Shown: one piece after another, positions 9,047-17,521 of the stretch
How positions within the stretch are numbered: position 1 is the stretch's first letter
Layout of the letters: each line of letters opens with the position of its first letter
DNA from: Enterococcus rivorum
GTDB taxonomy: Bacteria > Bacillota > Bacilli > Lactobacillales > Enterococcaceae
Direction of reading: 5' to 3'
Length of the DNA stretch: 64,000 nt
Assembly: GCF_001742285.1 (NCBI RefSeq)
Contig: NZ_MIEK01000014.1
Coordinates: 1 to 64,000 of the forward strand
Position numbers and translations under genes: made by a program
The notes under the pieces: generated by a model
What the model was told of the DNA's origin: nothing
The model's input: only the letters and a program-made list of their open reading frames with translations
Databases searched by the model: none

Positions 9047-11428
9047 GTGGTAAAAAAAACACTGATAAATTTTTTGTTAATGACCTTATTTGGCGTAAGC
9101 CTCGTTGTTTGTCAAAGAACCCCAATTGTGTTAGCGGATCAAAGTGAGAGTACAAAGCAGTCAAGTCAGGAAACTAGTGCGACTGATTTCGGTGGTGTTG
9201 AGTTGGAGACTTCCACGCCTACTGAGTCAGAGAGTAGTATTTCTAGTCAAAAGGAAACTGAGTCGAGTTCAGCGACAAAACCGAAGAAACCTGTGATCAA
9301 GCCTAAAGCAGGACCGGCACCTGGGATAATCAATGATTTCTATATCATTAAGCCGAAACTAACTAAAAATCAACACCTAGTTGTCGATTTTAGTCTAATC
9401 AAACAAAATTTACATCTATATCCACAACATGGAATGGGAAATCAATTGTTTGGCGTTGAATGGCGTCCCGAATCTAATGCGTACATTATTTTTCTTTCAA
9501 GTGACAAGCAAATTCTTTTAAAACCAGCTGGGAATAGTGCTGGAAGCAAGATTACAGCTGAGAAACAACAAGTTTCAGTAAATAATTTATCTCATTTTAG
9601 TGATGAATATTTATGGGAAATTGAAAGTGCTGAAGGGCACTATAATATCATAAATAAAAAGAATAAGTTGGTTTTAACTTTAAATGGAAATAGTAATCAT
9701 ACAAGTGGAGACGATCTTATTCTGGGGAAACGAAATGGGGGAGATAATCAGTTAATGTCCATTCAGCACTTTAATGGCTACTATTCAATTAAATCAGAAT
9801 TTTTATCGACTCAAAATCAAAGTATCGTTTTTGACATCCAAGGTGGTATAGGTCGACTCAAAAATATTATTTCGTATCCTTATTCAGGTAATAGTAATCA
9901 ACAATGGTTTGTTTTGTATTCCAGTGATGTTAATGGTTATGTGATAGGGAATGCTAAAGATAAGACCATCTTAATAAGTTCAGATCAAGGGACAGAGAAT
10001 CCTCCTCTAACTCGATCCTTTAATAAAAATGTAGCACTCCCAACTAAATTTAAAAATATCCTTTATCCAGTTGGTGATTGGAGTAAGAAGGAAAATGTTT
10101 ATGAAATTTGGGCAGAGCCTGGCTATATTGTTTCTTCAAAAAGTGGCGCTCCCTTGACTTACAAAAAAGGGGTGTCTGGGAGTACTTCGGCTCGGTGGGA
10201 GTTGATTCAGTTAGGGACCATTCCACCGCCTAATTTAGTTGATTTTACTTTAGATAAGAAAAGTAAAGTTCCTATGTATTATGCTGGCGAACCCATTAAC
10301 TTTTCAGCAAAGGTGCAAACAGAGGATTTTAAATTCGTAACGGCATTTGCCAGAAGAGACTCTGAAAAATATACTGTTATGGACAAGGATTTGCCAGTTG
10401 CCAATCATGCGGTAGATTTTACAGGGGACTTTGATACTTCGAATATGAGTGAAGGAGAGCACTTTGTTGAGATGTTTGTAAAAGGAGACGGTCTATTTGT
10501 TTCAAATGCTTTGGCTGCAAGAGTTAAAATTGTTTACCCAACACCAACAGCTGAACGAATCCCGCATAAAGTTTACCTCAATCGGAGATTTGACCAATTA
10601 AAGGTGGAAGATTTTGTTAAGGATGTCAAAGATGAAATGTCCAACCCTATAGAGACCAAATTAGTCAGTTTGGATACTTCTAAATTAGGAGAGACGAAGG
10701 CAGTTATTTCTTTAGCAAATCAATATAAAGAAGTAAAGATAGAAGTTCCTATTGAAATCGTCAAAGAACCAGCTAAATTGAGTGTCGATTTTATGAATGA
10801 AGCAGGCACCTTGTTGCCAGGGTACAATTTAACACTGAATGGTTTTGTGGGAGATCCTATTGATTTGACTAAAGAGCAAGAGGTAATCGATCAGTTATTA
10901 AATATCAAAAGAGCAGGCTACGAGATAGTTGGAAAACCAGAAAATGAAACATCCGTGGCAATGAATACTACAGCAGTTTCTGTAAAATATAAATTGCAAG
11001 GGTTAATCACGTTATCTTCCGCGCCGAAAACACTCGATTTTGGTACATTGACTTATGATGCAAAGGATAAAAAGGTTGACAGTCCTTCTTTTGATCAAAA
11101 GCTAGTTGTGACAGACACGAGAGCAGATGCTAGTAAAGGATTTAGCGTTACAGCGGCATTGACTAAACCGTTAACGAATGAAAAAGGCGATGAATTGAAA
11201 GATGTATTGAGCTATGTCTATCAAGATGAAGAAAAAAAATTAACAGAGTATGGGCAAGAAATTTATAGAAGTAATTCAGGAATTCCAGGAAGTTATGCTA
11301 TTACGGATGTTTGGGAGAATCCAGAAGAGCCAGACGGACTGAAATTGAAGATTAAAGGTACGACGATGCTCTATACTGGTAAGTATCAAGGTGTGATAAC
11401 TTGGAAGATAATGGCGGGTCAACCTTAG
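9047..11428 (+). CDS. Large WxL protein with ricin-like repeats (paralogue 2)
   Basis: A 793-residue paralogue of the preceding large WxL protein with the same order: signal peptide, Ser/Thr/Glu linker, beta-trefoil-like repeats (NQQWFVLYSSDVNGY), Ig-like domains, and a WxL domain ending TWKIMAGQP. The C-terminal 220 residues are nearly identical to paralogue 1 even at DNA level, while the lectin-like part differs at many positions. This points to diversifying ligand binding or recent gene conversion of the wall-anchor domain. AAGGAG at 9033-9038 is spaced for the GTG at 9047; an in-frame GTG at 9038 overlaps that site. Confidence 0.8.
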   Translation: MVKKTLINFLLMTLFGVSLVVCQRTPIVLADQSESTKQSSQETSATDFGGVELETSTPTESESSISSQKETESSSATKPKKPVIKPKAGPAPGIINDFYIIKPKLTKNQHLVVDFSLIKQNLHLYPQHGMGNQLFGVEWRPESNAYIIFLSSDKQILLKPAGNSAGSKITAEKQQVSVNNLSHFSDEYLWEIESAEGHYNIINKKNKLVLTLNGNSNHTSGDDLILGKRNGGDNQLMSIQHFNGYYSIKSEFLSTQNQSIVFDIQGGIGRLKNIISYPYSGNSNQQWFVLYSSDVNGYVIGNAKDKTILISSDQGTENPPLTRSFNKNVALPTKFKNILYPVGDWSKKENVYEIWAEPGYIVSSKSGAPLTYKKGVSGSTSARWELIQLGTIPPPNLVDFTLDKKSKVPMYYAGEPINFSAKVQTEDFKFVTAFARRDSEKYTVMDKDLPVANHAVDFTGDFDTSNMSEGEHFVEMFVKGDGLFVSNALAARVKIVYPTPTAERIPHKVYLNRRFDQLKVEDFVKDVKDEMSNPIETKLVSLDTSKLGETKAVISLANQYKEVKIEVPIEIVKEPAKLSVDFMNEAGTLLPGYNLTLNGFVGDPIDLTKEQEVIDQLLNIKRAGYEIVGKPENETSVAMNTTAVSVKYKLQGLITLSSAPKTLDFGTLTYDAKDKKVDSPSFDQKLVVTDTRADASKGFSVTAALTKPLTNEKGDELKDVLSYVYQDEEKKLTEYGQEIYRSNSGIPGSYAITDVWENPEEPDGLKLKIKGTTMLYTGKYQGVITWKIMAGQP

Positions 11429-11521
11429 AGGGCTGCTATGGACTGGAATTTTTTCAGTGCAATAGATTATTTGAGCCATTATATGGAAATAGGGCACTAA
11501 AAAAAGAAAGAATGAAGAAAA

Positions 11522-12226
11522 ATGAGGCAAAAAAGTTCTTCGAGAAAAGAAGTAGTTCGTAAAAATAGAAAACCTTCCTCTGTTAAAGAACGGAGGAGAC
11601 ATCCGAATTCCTCTACCTCTAATAAAAAAAGAAAACACTTAACTAAAAAGAGTCATAAACCAAGTCAGAAATTTTTGAAACGAAAAAAACAGGCCAAAGT
11701 CAAACGCCTACTAATAGAATTAGCACTGTCAATTATCTTTGGCTTGTTCCTGTTTTTCGTTACGACACAGTTCTTTTTTAAGGTAGTTGATGTAAATGGA
11801 TACGGAATGATGCCTACTCTGAGAGAGAATGATGTTGTTCTAGTTCAACGATACAACAATATCAAACGCTTTGATCTTGTTGCATTCAAATATGGGAATG
11901 ACATTCAAGTTCGACGGGTAATTGGATTGCCGGGTGAACAAATTCGCTATGAAAATGATCATCTGTTTGTTAAAGATGAACCAATTGATGAAAAATTTAT
12001 TGTTGATGAAATCAACGAGAGCCAACGAAATGGTCGAGATTTTACGGAAAACTTTCCTTCTGCAGAAGGAAAGATAGTAAAAATTCCCAAAGACTACTAT
12101 TTTATTTTAGGAGATAATCGACCTTATGCCACCGATAGTCGGATATATGGCGTGGTTTCAAAGGACAGTATTATAGGGATCGTTAAAATGCAGCTATTTC
12201 CGATCAATGAGTGGAAGAGCTTTTAA
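11522..12226 (+). CDS. Signal peptidase I homologue lacking catalytic Ser and Lys
   Basis: A 234-residue S26-family protein. A long basic cytosolic tail (residues 1-62) is followed by one transmembrane helix (63-86) and the SPase I fold. Box B reads VNGYGMMPTL, with Gly95 where the catalytic Ser stands in G-x-S-M-x-P-T-L. Box D reads QVRRVIGLPGE, with Arg131 in place of the catalytic Lys. Box E (GDNRPYATDSR) is kept. With both dyad residues gone it should not cleave signal peptides. Streptococcal pilus loci contain a comparable inactive homologue (SipA/LepA type) used in assembly, so a chaperone role for the WxL proteins is a reasonable inference. The gene ends the WxL locus. Confidence 0.85.
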   Translation: MRQKSSSRKEVVRKNRKPSSVKERRRHPNSSTSNKKRKHLTKKSHKPSQKFLKRKKQAKVKRLLIELALSIIFGLFLFFVTTQFFFKVVDVNGYGMMPTLRENDVVLVQRYNNIKRFDLVAFKYGNDIQVRRVIGLPGEQIRYENDHLFVKDEPIDEKFIVDEINESQRNGRDFTENFPSAEGKIVKIPKDYYFILGDNRPYATDSRIYGVVSKDSIIGIVKMQLFPINEWKSF

Positions 12227-12311
12227 GAGATGCGTTTATTTTAGAAGTAGTGTTATTGATTAACAGATTTGAATAAAAAATAGAAGATGAAAAATTACAA
12301 AGTATTGTGTT

Positions 12312-12358
12312 GAAGTACAGGATAAGAACTCTTAATGAGTTTTTTTCCTGTACTTTTT
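12312..12358 (+). terminator. Terminator of the WxL locus
   Basis: AAGTACAGGA pairs with TCCTGTACTT around a loop containing a smaller hairpin, and TTTTCT follows. The spacer 12227-12454 has no gene. Confidence 0.65.
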
Positions 12359-12454
12359 CTATATGACAAATGTCATGTGAAGTCATGACAAGCGTTTCTA
12401 ACGGAAAAGGTTTTTCTTTAGTATGATAAATATATCAGTAAGGAGGAAGTAAGG

Positions 12455-13339
12455 ATGATTGAAGTGAAGGGATTAAGTAAAGTCATTAAGGGCAAGAAAA
12501 TTTTAAATAACATTTCTCTATCTATTAATAGAGGGGAAGTAATCGCGCTCGTTGGCCCAAATGGTGCGGGGAAAACAACATTAATTTCTTGTTTGACGGG
12601 TTTGATTCGTCCGACAAGTGGAGATATTAAATTATTCGGAAAAAATCCAGCCAACAAAAAAAGTAACGCGGCAATTGGTGTCATGCTTCAAGACAGTACA
12701 ACATTAGAAAATATTAAGGTGCAAGAGTTATTTACTTTTTTTAGTAGTTTTTATTCAGATACACTGTCATTAGCAGAAGTACTTTCATTAACAGGATTAG
12801 AAGAGCAACAGAATACTTATACGACTAAACTTTCTGGTGGACAAAAGCGTCGGTTAACGTTTGGTCTTTCGATTATCGGAAAACCAAATGTACTTTTTTT
12901 AGATGAACCTACAACGGGAATGGACGTGACGAGTCGCAAAGTTTTTTGGGAGAAAATTGCTACTTTAACCAAGCAAGGAAAAACGATTATATTAACAACG
13001 CATTATCTGGAAGAGATTGAGAAAGTTGCTAGCCGGATTTTACTGATGAAACAAGGAGAAATCATCCATGATGGGACGATGAAGAGTATCCAACAAGAGA
13101 TGCTACAAAATAAGATTTCTTTTGAAATGCTAGATAAAATCGAGAAGGAACAATTATTAAAATTACCTTTTGTTTCAGAAGTTGAAATAAAGGAGAAGCA
13201 AGTAACACTTTATACAGGGAACAGTGATGAAACATTAATTGACTTTTTTGATGGGAAGTTTAATTTTAGGAATTTACTGGTTATCCCTGGGGATTTAGAA
13301 ACGGTCTTTAATACATTAATGGAGGAGGAAGAGAAATGA
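12455..13339 (+). CDS. ABC transporter ATP-binding protein (YvfR-like)
   Basis: A 294-residue ATPase with Walker A GPNGAGKTT, Q-loop (VMLQDST), signature LSGGQKRRLTFG, Walker B VLFLDEP followed by TTGMD, and H-loop LTTHYLEE. The C-terminal 70 residues form an extra domain typical of drug- or bacteriocin-export ATPases. It overlaps the permease gene by four bases. The original operon plan (ATPase, ABC-2 permease, DesK-type kinase, NarL-type regulator) matches the yvfRSTU-type arrangement of Bacillus. The substrate is unknown. Strong AAGGAGGAAG ribosome site. Confidence 0.9.
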   Translation: MIEVKGLSKVIKGKKILNNISLSINRGEVIALVGPNGAGKTTLISCLTGLIRPTSGDIKLFGKNPANKKSNAAIGVMLQDSTTLENIKVQELFTFFSSFYSDTLSLAEVLSLTGLEEQQNTYTTKLSGGQKRRLTFGLSIIGKPNVLFLDEPTTGMDVTSRKVFWEKIATLTKQGKTIILTTHYLEEIEKVASRILLMKQGEIIHDGTMKSIQQEMLQNKISFEMLDKIEKEQLLKLPFVSEVEIKEKQVTLYTGNSDETLIDFFDGKFNFRNLLVIPGDLETVFNTLMEEEEK

Positions 13340-14088
13340 ACGCTTTATTAGTCCAAACTAAAACAGATTTAACTCGTTCTTTATTTAGGAGTAAGCCTTT
13401 TGTCTTTTTTTCATTGGCGATGCCAGTTGGGTTTTATTTACTTTTTACAAAAGTTTTTAACATGGGTGTACCAGAAGAGTACATGGCCATTTTTTACAAA
13501 GATAGCATGATTCAAATGTCTACTTACAGTGTGATGATTAGTTCGTTATTTTCTTTTTCTATGACGTTAATTGAAGATCGTAAGCAAGGAGTGAAGCAAC
13601 TGATCCGGTTGTCCCCTTTACCGGAAAGTAGTTATTATTTTAGCAAGATTTTGACACAGTTTATTATCAATAGTGTATTGATTATCGTTATTTTTATGTT
13701 AGGGCGTTTCGTAAATGGAGTAACGATGACGGCGATTCAGTGGATGAGTAGCGGGTTGTGGATTTTGTTCGGTTGCTTACCTGTGATGGCATTAGGGACA
13801 ATTGTCAGTTTAGTAAAAGATCCTAATACAGCGAGTGTTTTAAACAATATGATTTTGATGCCAATAGCAATTATCAGCGGACTTTGGTGGCCAATCGGCA
13901 TGTTTCCAGCGTTTGTGCAGAAAGTTGCGCATCAGCTACCTACTTTTTATGCCGCCGAAGGAGCCAAACAGCTAGCCGAAGGAAAATTTCCAGAAAGTAA
14001 AGGGATTTTCATTATTCTCATTTATTTTGTTGTGATTATGGTATTATCAATATACTTGAATGGTCGTAAAGAAGAAGTAAGACGTTAG
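13336..14088 (+). CDS. ABC-2 type permease (YvfS-like)
   Basis: A 250-residue membrane protein with about six transmembrane helices (first at residues 20-40, last SKGIFIILIYFVVIMVLSIYL). The helices carry the usual ABC-2 features, including a conserved loop ISGLWWPIGMFPAFVQKVAHQLP before the last helices. The start is coupled to the ATPase gene by a four-base overlap. It forms the exporter with that ATPase. Because the adjacent sensor and regulator genes are broken, its original signal-dependent control has probably been lost. Confidence 0.88.
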   Translation: MNALLVQTKTDLTRSLFRSKPFVFFSLAMPVGFYLLFTKVFNMGVPEEYMAIFYKDSMIQMSTYSVMISSLFSFSMTLIEDRKQGVKQLIRLSPLPESSYYFSKILTQFIINSVLIIVIFMLGRFVNGVTMTAIQWMSSGLWILFGCLPVMALGTIVSLVKDPNTASVLNNMILMPIAIISGLWWPIGMFPAFVQKVAHQLPTFYAAEGAKQLAEGKFPESKGIFIILIYFVVIMVLSIYLNGRKEEVRR

Positions 14089-14098
14089 GTGGGATTTT

Positions 14099-14800
14099 AT
14101 GGGGAGAAAGATTCGATTGTATCCTGAAGAAGATGGGTTCATTTCCTTTATTTGGTTGATTTTTATATTGATTCCAATAATTAGTATGTTTCCGTATGAT
14201 AGTTTTGATAAAGTGTTGGCATTAATTGTTTTAGGTGTGTTTGTTGTAACTTATCGCAATTGTTTGTTTAACTGCAAAACAGCGTACGAAATGGCTCGAA
14301 AGATGCAGTTGGCAGTCCACGAAAAAACAAAAATTTATACAAAAGTAGGAATTGGAAGCAATCCTTTTTTGGCAAAAGTTACCTTGGATATCGAAGCAAA
14401 GAAGAACAAAGATTTTATTGCCGAATGGCGATATAAAGATGTTCCAATAAAATTGTGGGGCATAAAAAACATGACGGACGTTTGTGGGATAGGTCATAAA
14501 ACAGCTGTAAGACTTGAAAAAATGGGGATCCGATCAATCAAAGAATTGGCGACTACTGATTACTACAAACTAAAAGATCGCTTAGGTATTATTGGTACGC
14601 AACTACATGCTCATGCGAATGGTATTGATAGGAGTTTTTTAGGAAATATGCAAGCCCCAAAAGATAAATCTATAGGGAATAGTCAGGTGTTGCCGAAAGT
14701 TTACACCAGACAAAGTGAAATTGAGCTTGTACTAAAAGAGATTGTGGATCAAGTTGCTTCTCGATCACTGAAACAAAAAAATACCTCACCATTGGGGTAG
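14099..14800 (+). pseudogene. Chimeric ORF: sensor-kinase N-terminus joined to a umuC fragment
   Basis: A 233-residue frame made of two unrelated pieces. Residues 1 to about 55 (IRLYPEEDGFISF ... GVFVVTYRN) are the transmembrane start of a DesK-type kinase whose remainder begins near 18207. From about residue 58 (CKTAYEMARKMQLAVHEKT) it is the middle of a plasmid-type UmuC/Y-family polymerase, including the helix-hairpin-helix VCGIGHKTAVRLEKMGI. It lacks the N-terminal catalytic Asp/Glu residues and the C-terminal domain. It cannot be a working polymerase or kinase. The join at about 14262 is the left edge of the insertion. Confidence 0.8.
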
Positions 14801-15119
14801 GTGAGGAATGGATATTTCTATTGTTAAAAAGGAGTAAAACTTAAGAAATTTATAAGAGTTTGCTGTTGTTGACATATTAATTGTACAAAATAGAAATATG
14901 AATAGAAAGTTCTTGAGGAACTACTTATTTGTTTTTTTTGTGTTATTCTTAGTAAAGAAACGTACAACTGAATATTGCTAAAGACCTGTTCGTACTTTAG
15001 GACAGGTCGATTCGTTGGATCGTAATAATAACAGCGAGTTCCTCACGAACTTTAAGCAAAAAACAAAGTGGCGTATACTTACCTCATCAGCATCCAAACT
15101 GTTATATTTCATTGGTCTG

Positions 15120-15140
15120 CACCCTTCGGGGTGTTTTTTT
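15120..15140 (+). terminator. Rho-independent terminator inside the insertion
   Basis: CACCC-TTCG-GGGTG stem-loop followed by seven T residues. A further hairpin (AAAAGTACCATGAT / ATCATGATACTTTT) lies at about 15172-15206. Between 14801 and 15480 I see these hairpins and another (ACCTGTTCGTACTTTAGGACAGGT near 14990) but no gene. Confidence 0.75.
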
Positions 15141-15480
15141 GTACGGATGTTCTATTAACCCCTATGCAACGAAAAAGTACCATGATTTTCATCATGATAC
15201 TTTTCGTGCTTTTAAAGTCGGACATTAGTCCTATACCTATTATAAACTACAATTAATTTCCGTTCAAAGTTAACGCTAACTACTAATATCAGCTACAGGT
15301 AGATTGAAATTTGACGATAGGCTAATGAACGCATCTTTGTTCTTATTATAAAAAATTAATTGCACTTTTTCATAGATTTCTTGCCACTTTCCTTCAGAGA
15401 CATTTATTTTTGATAATTATCATTTTTGAGATTACAAAAGTTCATCATGACTTCCTGTACGCGTCATTGTTAAGAGTGAA

Positions 15481-15651
15481 CTACTTACCATATTGCTGCA
15501 CATACTTCTTATGACAGCTTGGACACTCAAACGGGCCAGAATAAACAGTTAATTTCGCTAAATCTCCACAATCACATTTCACATAAAATGTCATCGCTTT
15601 ATTGAACTGACCATTCGGTACTTTCCATTGATCGTAACTTTCTCGTACCAT
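15481..15651 (-). CDS. Small zinc-ribbon protein (56 residues)
   Basis: Starts ATG after a good GGAAGGA ribosome site and encodes MVRESYDQWKVPNGQF..., ending TAG. It contains C-D-C-G at residues 26-29 and C-P-S-C-H at about residues 43-47, a plausible four-Cys zinc ribbon. I do not know its function. Its position beside umuC and recombinase remnants suggests a plasmid housekeeping gene. It is intact. Confidence 0.65.
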   Translation of the reverse strand: MVRESYDQWKVPNGQFNKAMTFYVKCDCGDLAKLTVYSGPFECPSCHKKYVQQYGK

Positions 15652-15788
15652 TTCTTGTCCTTCCTATTTTTTATTAAGGTTTAATTCAGGTTTTAATCGA
15701 CAATAACTAGCTGAAAACGCCTCAGAATGCTCCTCTCACAACCATAGACTTGTGATTTATTGATTTTCTGGAACATTTAGAACCGATT

Positions 15789-16367
15789 TCATAAATCTAA
15801 ACTCATGACAGCTGTATCTTTGTCTTCTTGCGTGATCCCAATGTAACGTAAGGTCACACGCTGGGAAGAGTGATTTAATAATTCTTGAATAATCTCAATA
15901 TGCGTACCGTTTTTATATAAAAAGTACCCAAATGTCTTTCGCATCGAGTGACTGCCAATATTTTTTAAGCCCATTGTGTTGCCTGCCTTACTGATAACCG
16001 CCCACAACGCTTGCTGACTCAATGGCTGATTGTTCGCTTTATGACTCGGAAATAAATAATAATCAAAGTCTTGTATAAGCAACTGCTTAGGAAACTCATT
16101 TTTCAAGTAGTCCAGGATCAACTTTCGTAATTTTCTGGAAATGATGATCGAATTATGTTTTCCTGTTTTTTGCTCCTTCATGTCCAATCTTTCTTTAGCT
16201 ACGACTCGGCCACGAGAAACAGTTAGCACGTCGGATAATTTTAGTCGGCGTAAATCAGAAATTCGATAGGTGGTATTAATCCCAATAGAAAACAACAACA
16301 CATTTCGTTGACCCATTTTTCCAGCTGATAAAATTCCTTTGATCCCCTCGATCTGTTTTTTTCTCAA
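15789..16367 (-). CDS. Tyrosine recombinase (phage-integrase family), possibly 5'-truncated
   Basis: A 192-residue catalytic domain with the expected residues: Arg35 (TYRISDLRRL), Lys70 region (KEQKTGKHN), His140-x-x-Arg143 (GSHSMRKTFG), His166 (LLNHSS) and Tyr175 (LRYIGI). Recombinases of this short type occur on enterococcal plasmids, where they resolve multimers. The only start in frame is a TTG without a ribosome site. The frame stays open upstream without an ATG, so the true N-terminus may be lost or shifted. A promoter with a palindrome lies 50-80 bases upstream. It is not obviously the enzyme that placed the insertion. Confidence 0.75.
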   Translation of the reverse strand: MRKKQIEGIKGILSAGKMGQRNVLLFSIGINTTYRISDLRRLKLSDVLTVSRGRVVAKERLDMKEQKTGKHNSIIISRKLRKLILDYLKNEFPKQLLIQDFDYYLFPSHKANNQPLSQQALWAVISKAGNTMGLKNIGSHSMRKTFGYFLYKNGTHIEIIQELLNHSSQRVTLRYIGITQEDKDTAVMSLDL

Positions 16368-16410
16368 ATTGTTTCGACAACGTTCAAAAAAATCCCTCTT
16401 TTTCTCAACA

Positions 16411-16450
16411 AGACTTAAACATATTATACCATGTATTAAGTCTTATTCAA
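16411..16450 (-). promoter_or_regulatory. Promoter inside a palindrome before the recombinase
   Basis: Read on the minus strand: TTGAAT, 16 bases, then TATAAT preceded by TGG (extended -10). The -10 is centred in an inverted repeat, AGACTTAA ... TTAAGTCT (16411-16443), which would suit autoregulation. Confidence 0.55.
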
Positions 16451-16557
16451 AACAACTATAAAAAAAGAGCCTGACCATCATCGTCTGTCACCTTTAGAGC
16501 TGTCTCATTTTCCGTCATTTAATGAATATGACATAATCAGTTTGTGTCACATTCATT

Positions 16558-16776
16558 TATGACATTTGCATGAACTCAATTAATAACTCTTTTTGTTCTT
16601 TTCTAGCTAATTTTGAAAATTCTTTTTGTAATTTTTTTGTTGTAACTCCAACAGGAAATCTTTTATTAAAAATACAGTCAATCGTTCTGATTATTGCTAA
16701 ATCCGTAATTTCCTAACTACCAGAAATATATTTTGCCAGCTGGGTCATTTCACTTTTTATTTCATCTTTTTTTCAT
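16558..16776 (-). pseudogene. Decayed small plasmid gene (about 72 codons)
   Basis: AAAGGAGAG and ATG are present, but a run of A residues carries one extra base that shifts the frame. Once corrected, the frame reads MKKDEIKSEMTQLAKYISGS, then hits a TAG. It continues EITDLAIIRTIDCIFNKRF ... LLIEFMQMS to a TAA. Two independent lesions mean it is inactive. The helical, basic product looks like a small plasmid replication or control protein, but I cannot name it. Confidence 0.55.
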
Positions 16777-16819
16777 ATTACCTCTCTCCTTTATACATAT
16801 TTAATTTTTTTAGGATTAG

Positions 16820-17236
16820 GATCAAACATTTGATGTTACAATCAAGGATTTATCTATTTCTTTAGACTCTATAAATGAGATAGCTTATCCATTCAAGGAA
16901 ATTGATTATGACGAGAGAAGTGGAGAGATACTGGAGGGTGGTAATACGTATGTTTTTGTAAAATATGACTATGAAATTCTTCAGGAAGCTGTAGAGCTAC
17001 GTATGGAAGAAGCTGAAAGGCTCTTAAAAGAGATAAAAAAATTTAAACCTAATTCTGATTCAAAAATCTTAGCTGAAACGGAAACCACTGAAGCGCACTT
17101 ATAGAGAGCGGATGAACACAACAATTGTCTTGCTGTTATTCGATTTAGAAATAAAGACAAGTCATTAAATTTGGATAAAAGTAGATGTATCTATTACCCT
17201 TCAGATTTAGCCGAATTTTTAGCCATTAACCAATAA
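16820..17236 (+). pseudogene. Remnant of an unidentified gene with an internal stop
   Basis: An open frame without a start codon reads DQTFDVTIKDLSISLDS ... EEAERLLKEIKKFKPN, meets TAG at 17102, and continues in the same frame ADEHNNCLAVIRFRNKDK ... LAEFLAINQ to TAA at 17234. The first part is acidic with a helical Glu/Lys-rich end. It is a truncated gene carrying a nonsense mutation, of unknown function. Confidence 0.5.
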
Positions 17237-17263
17237 ATAAAAGTATCAAATTTTTTAATTAGG

Positions 17264-17316
17264 CAGTCAGTAAGAGAAATCTTACTAACAGTCAGTAAGA
17301 GAAATCTTACTGACTG
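17264..17316. repeat. Iterated hairpin unit
   Basis: CAGTCAGTAAGAGAAATCTTAC occurs twice in tandem, 25 bases apart. Each copy forms a CAGTAAGA-GAAA-TCTTACTG stem, and the second extends to GTCAGTAAGA/TCTTACTGAC. It could be a plasmid iteron, a transcription stop or an operator for the downstream gene. Confidence 0.6.
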
Positions 17317-17349
17317 TTAGTAAATAGATTGAAACGAGGTAATAGGAAC

Positions 17350-17472
17350 ATGAATGTAAAAAGAGAATTTAAAATCAGTTTTCAATTTTTGAAAAAGGTT
17401 ATTCTTTGCTTTTTTTCAATATACTATTTACACTATAAAAAGTATATTAATATCGGCCTTTATTTTATATAA
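17350..17472 (+). CDS. Possible 40-residue hydrophobic peptide
   Basis: ATG follows ACGAGGTAATAGGAAC, giving MNVKREFKISFQFLKK followed by a hydrophobic aromatic-rich stretch and TAA. It sits just upstream of the Crp/Fnr-like gene. The weak ribosome site and AT-rich composition mean it may be a chance frame. Confidence 0.2.
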   Translation: MNVKREFKISFQFLKKVILCFFSIYYLHYKKYINIGLYFI

Positions 17473-17521
17473 CAAAATTTCTATAATAAATTAGTCTTTT
17501 AATAGAGAAAGGATAAATATA

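Noticed and set aside
15068..15256. 62-codon frame over the hairpins of the insertion
   Set aside because: It is translated across a rho-independent terminator and a second hairpin, without ribosome site or family features.
16370..16440. LexA box controlling the umuC fragment or recombinase
   Set aside because: The palindrome there does not match the Gram-positive GAAC-N4-GTTC form, and the umuC fragment has no start region.
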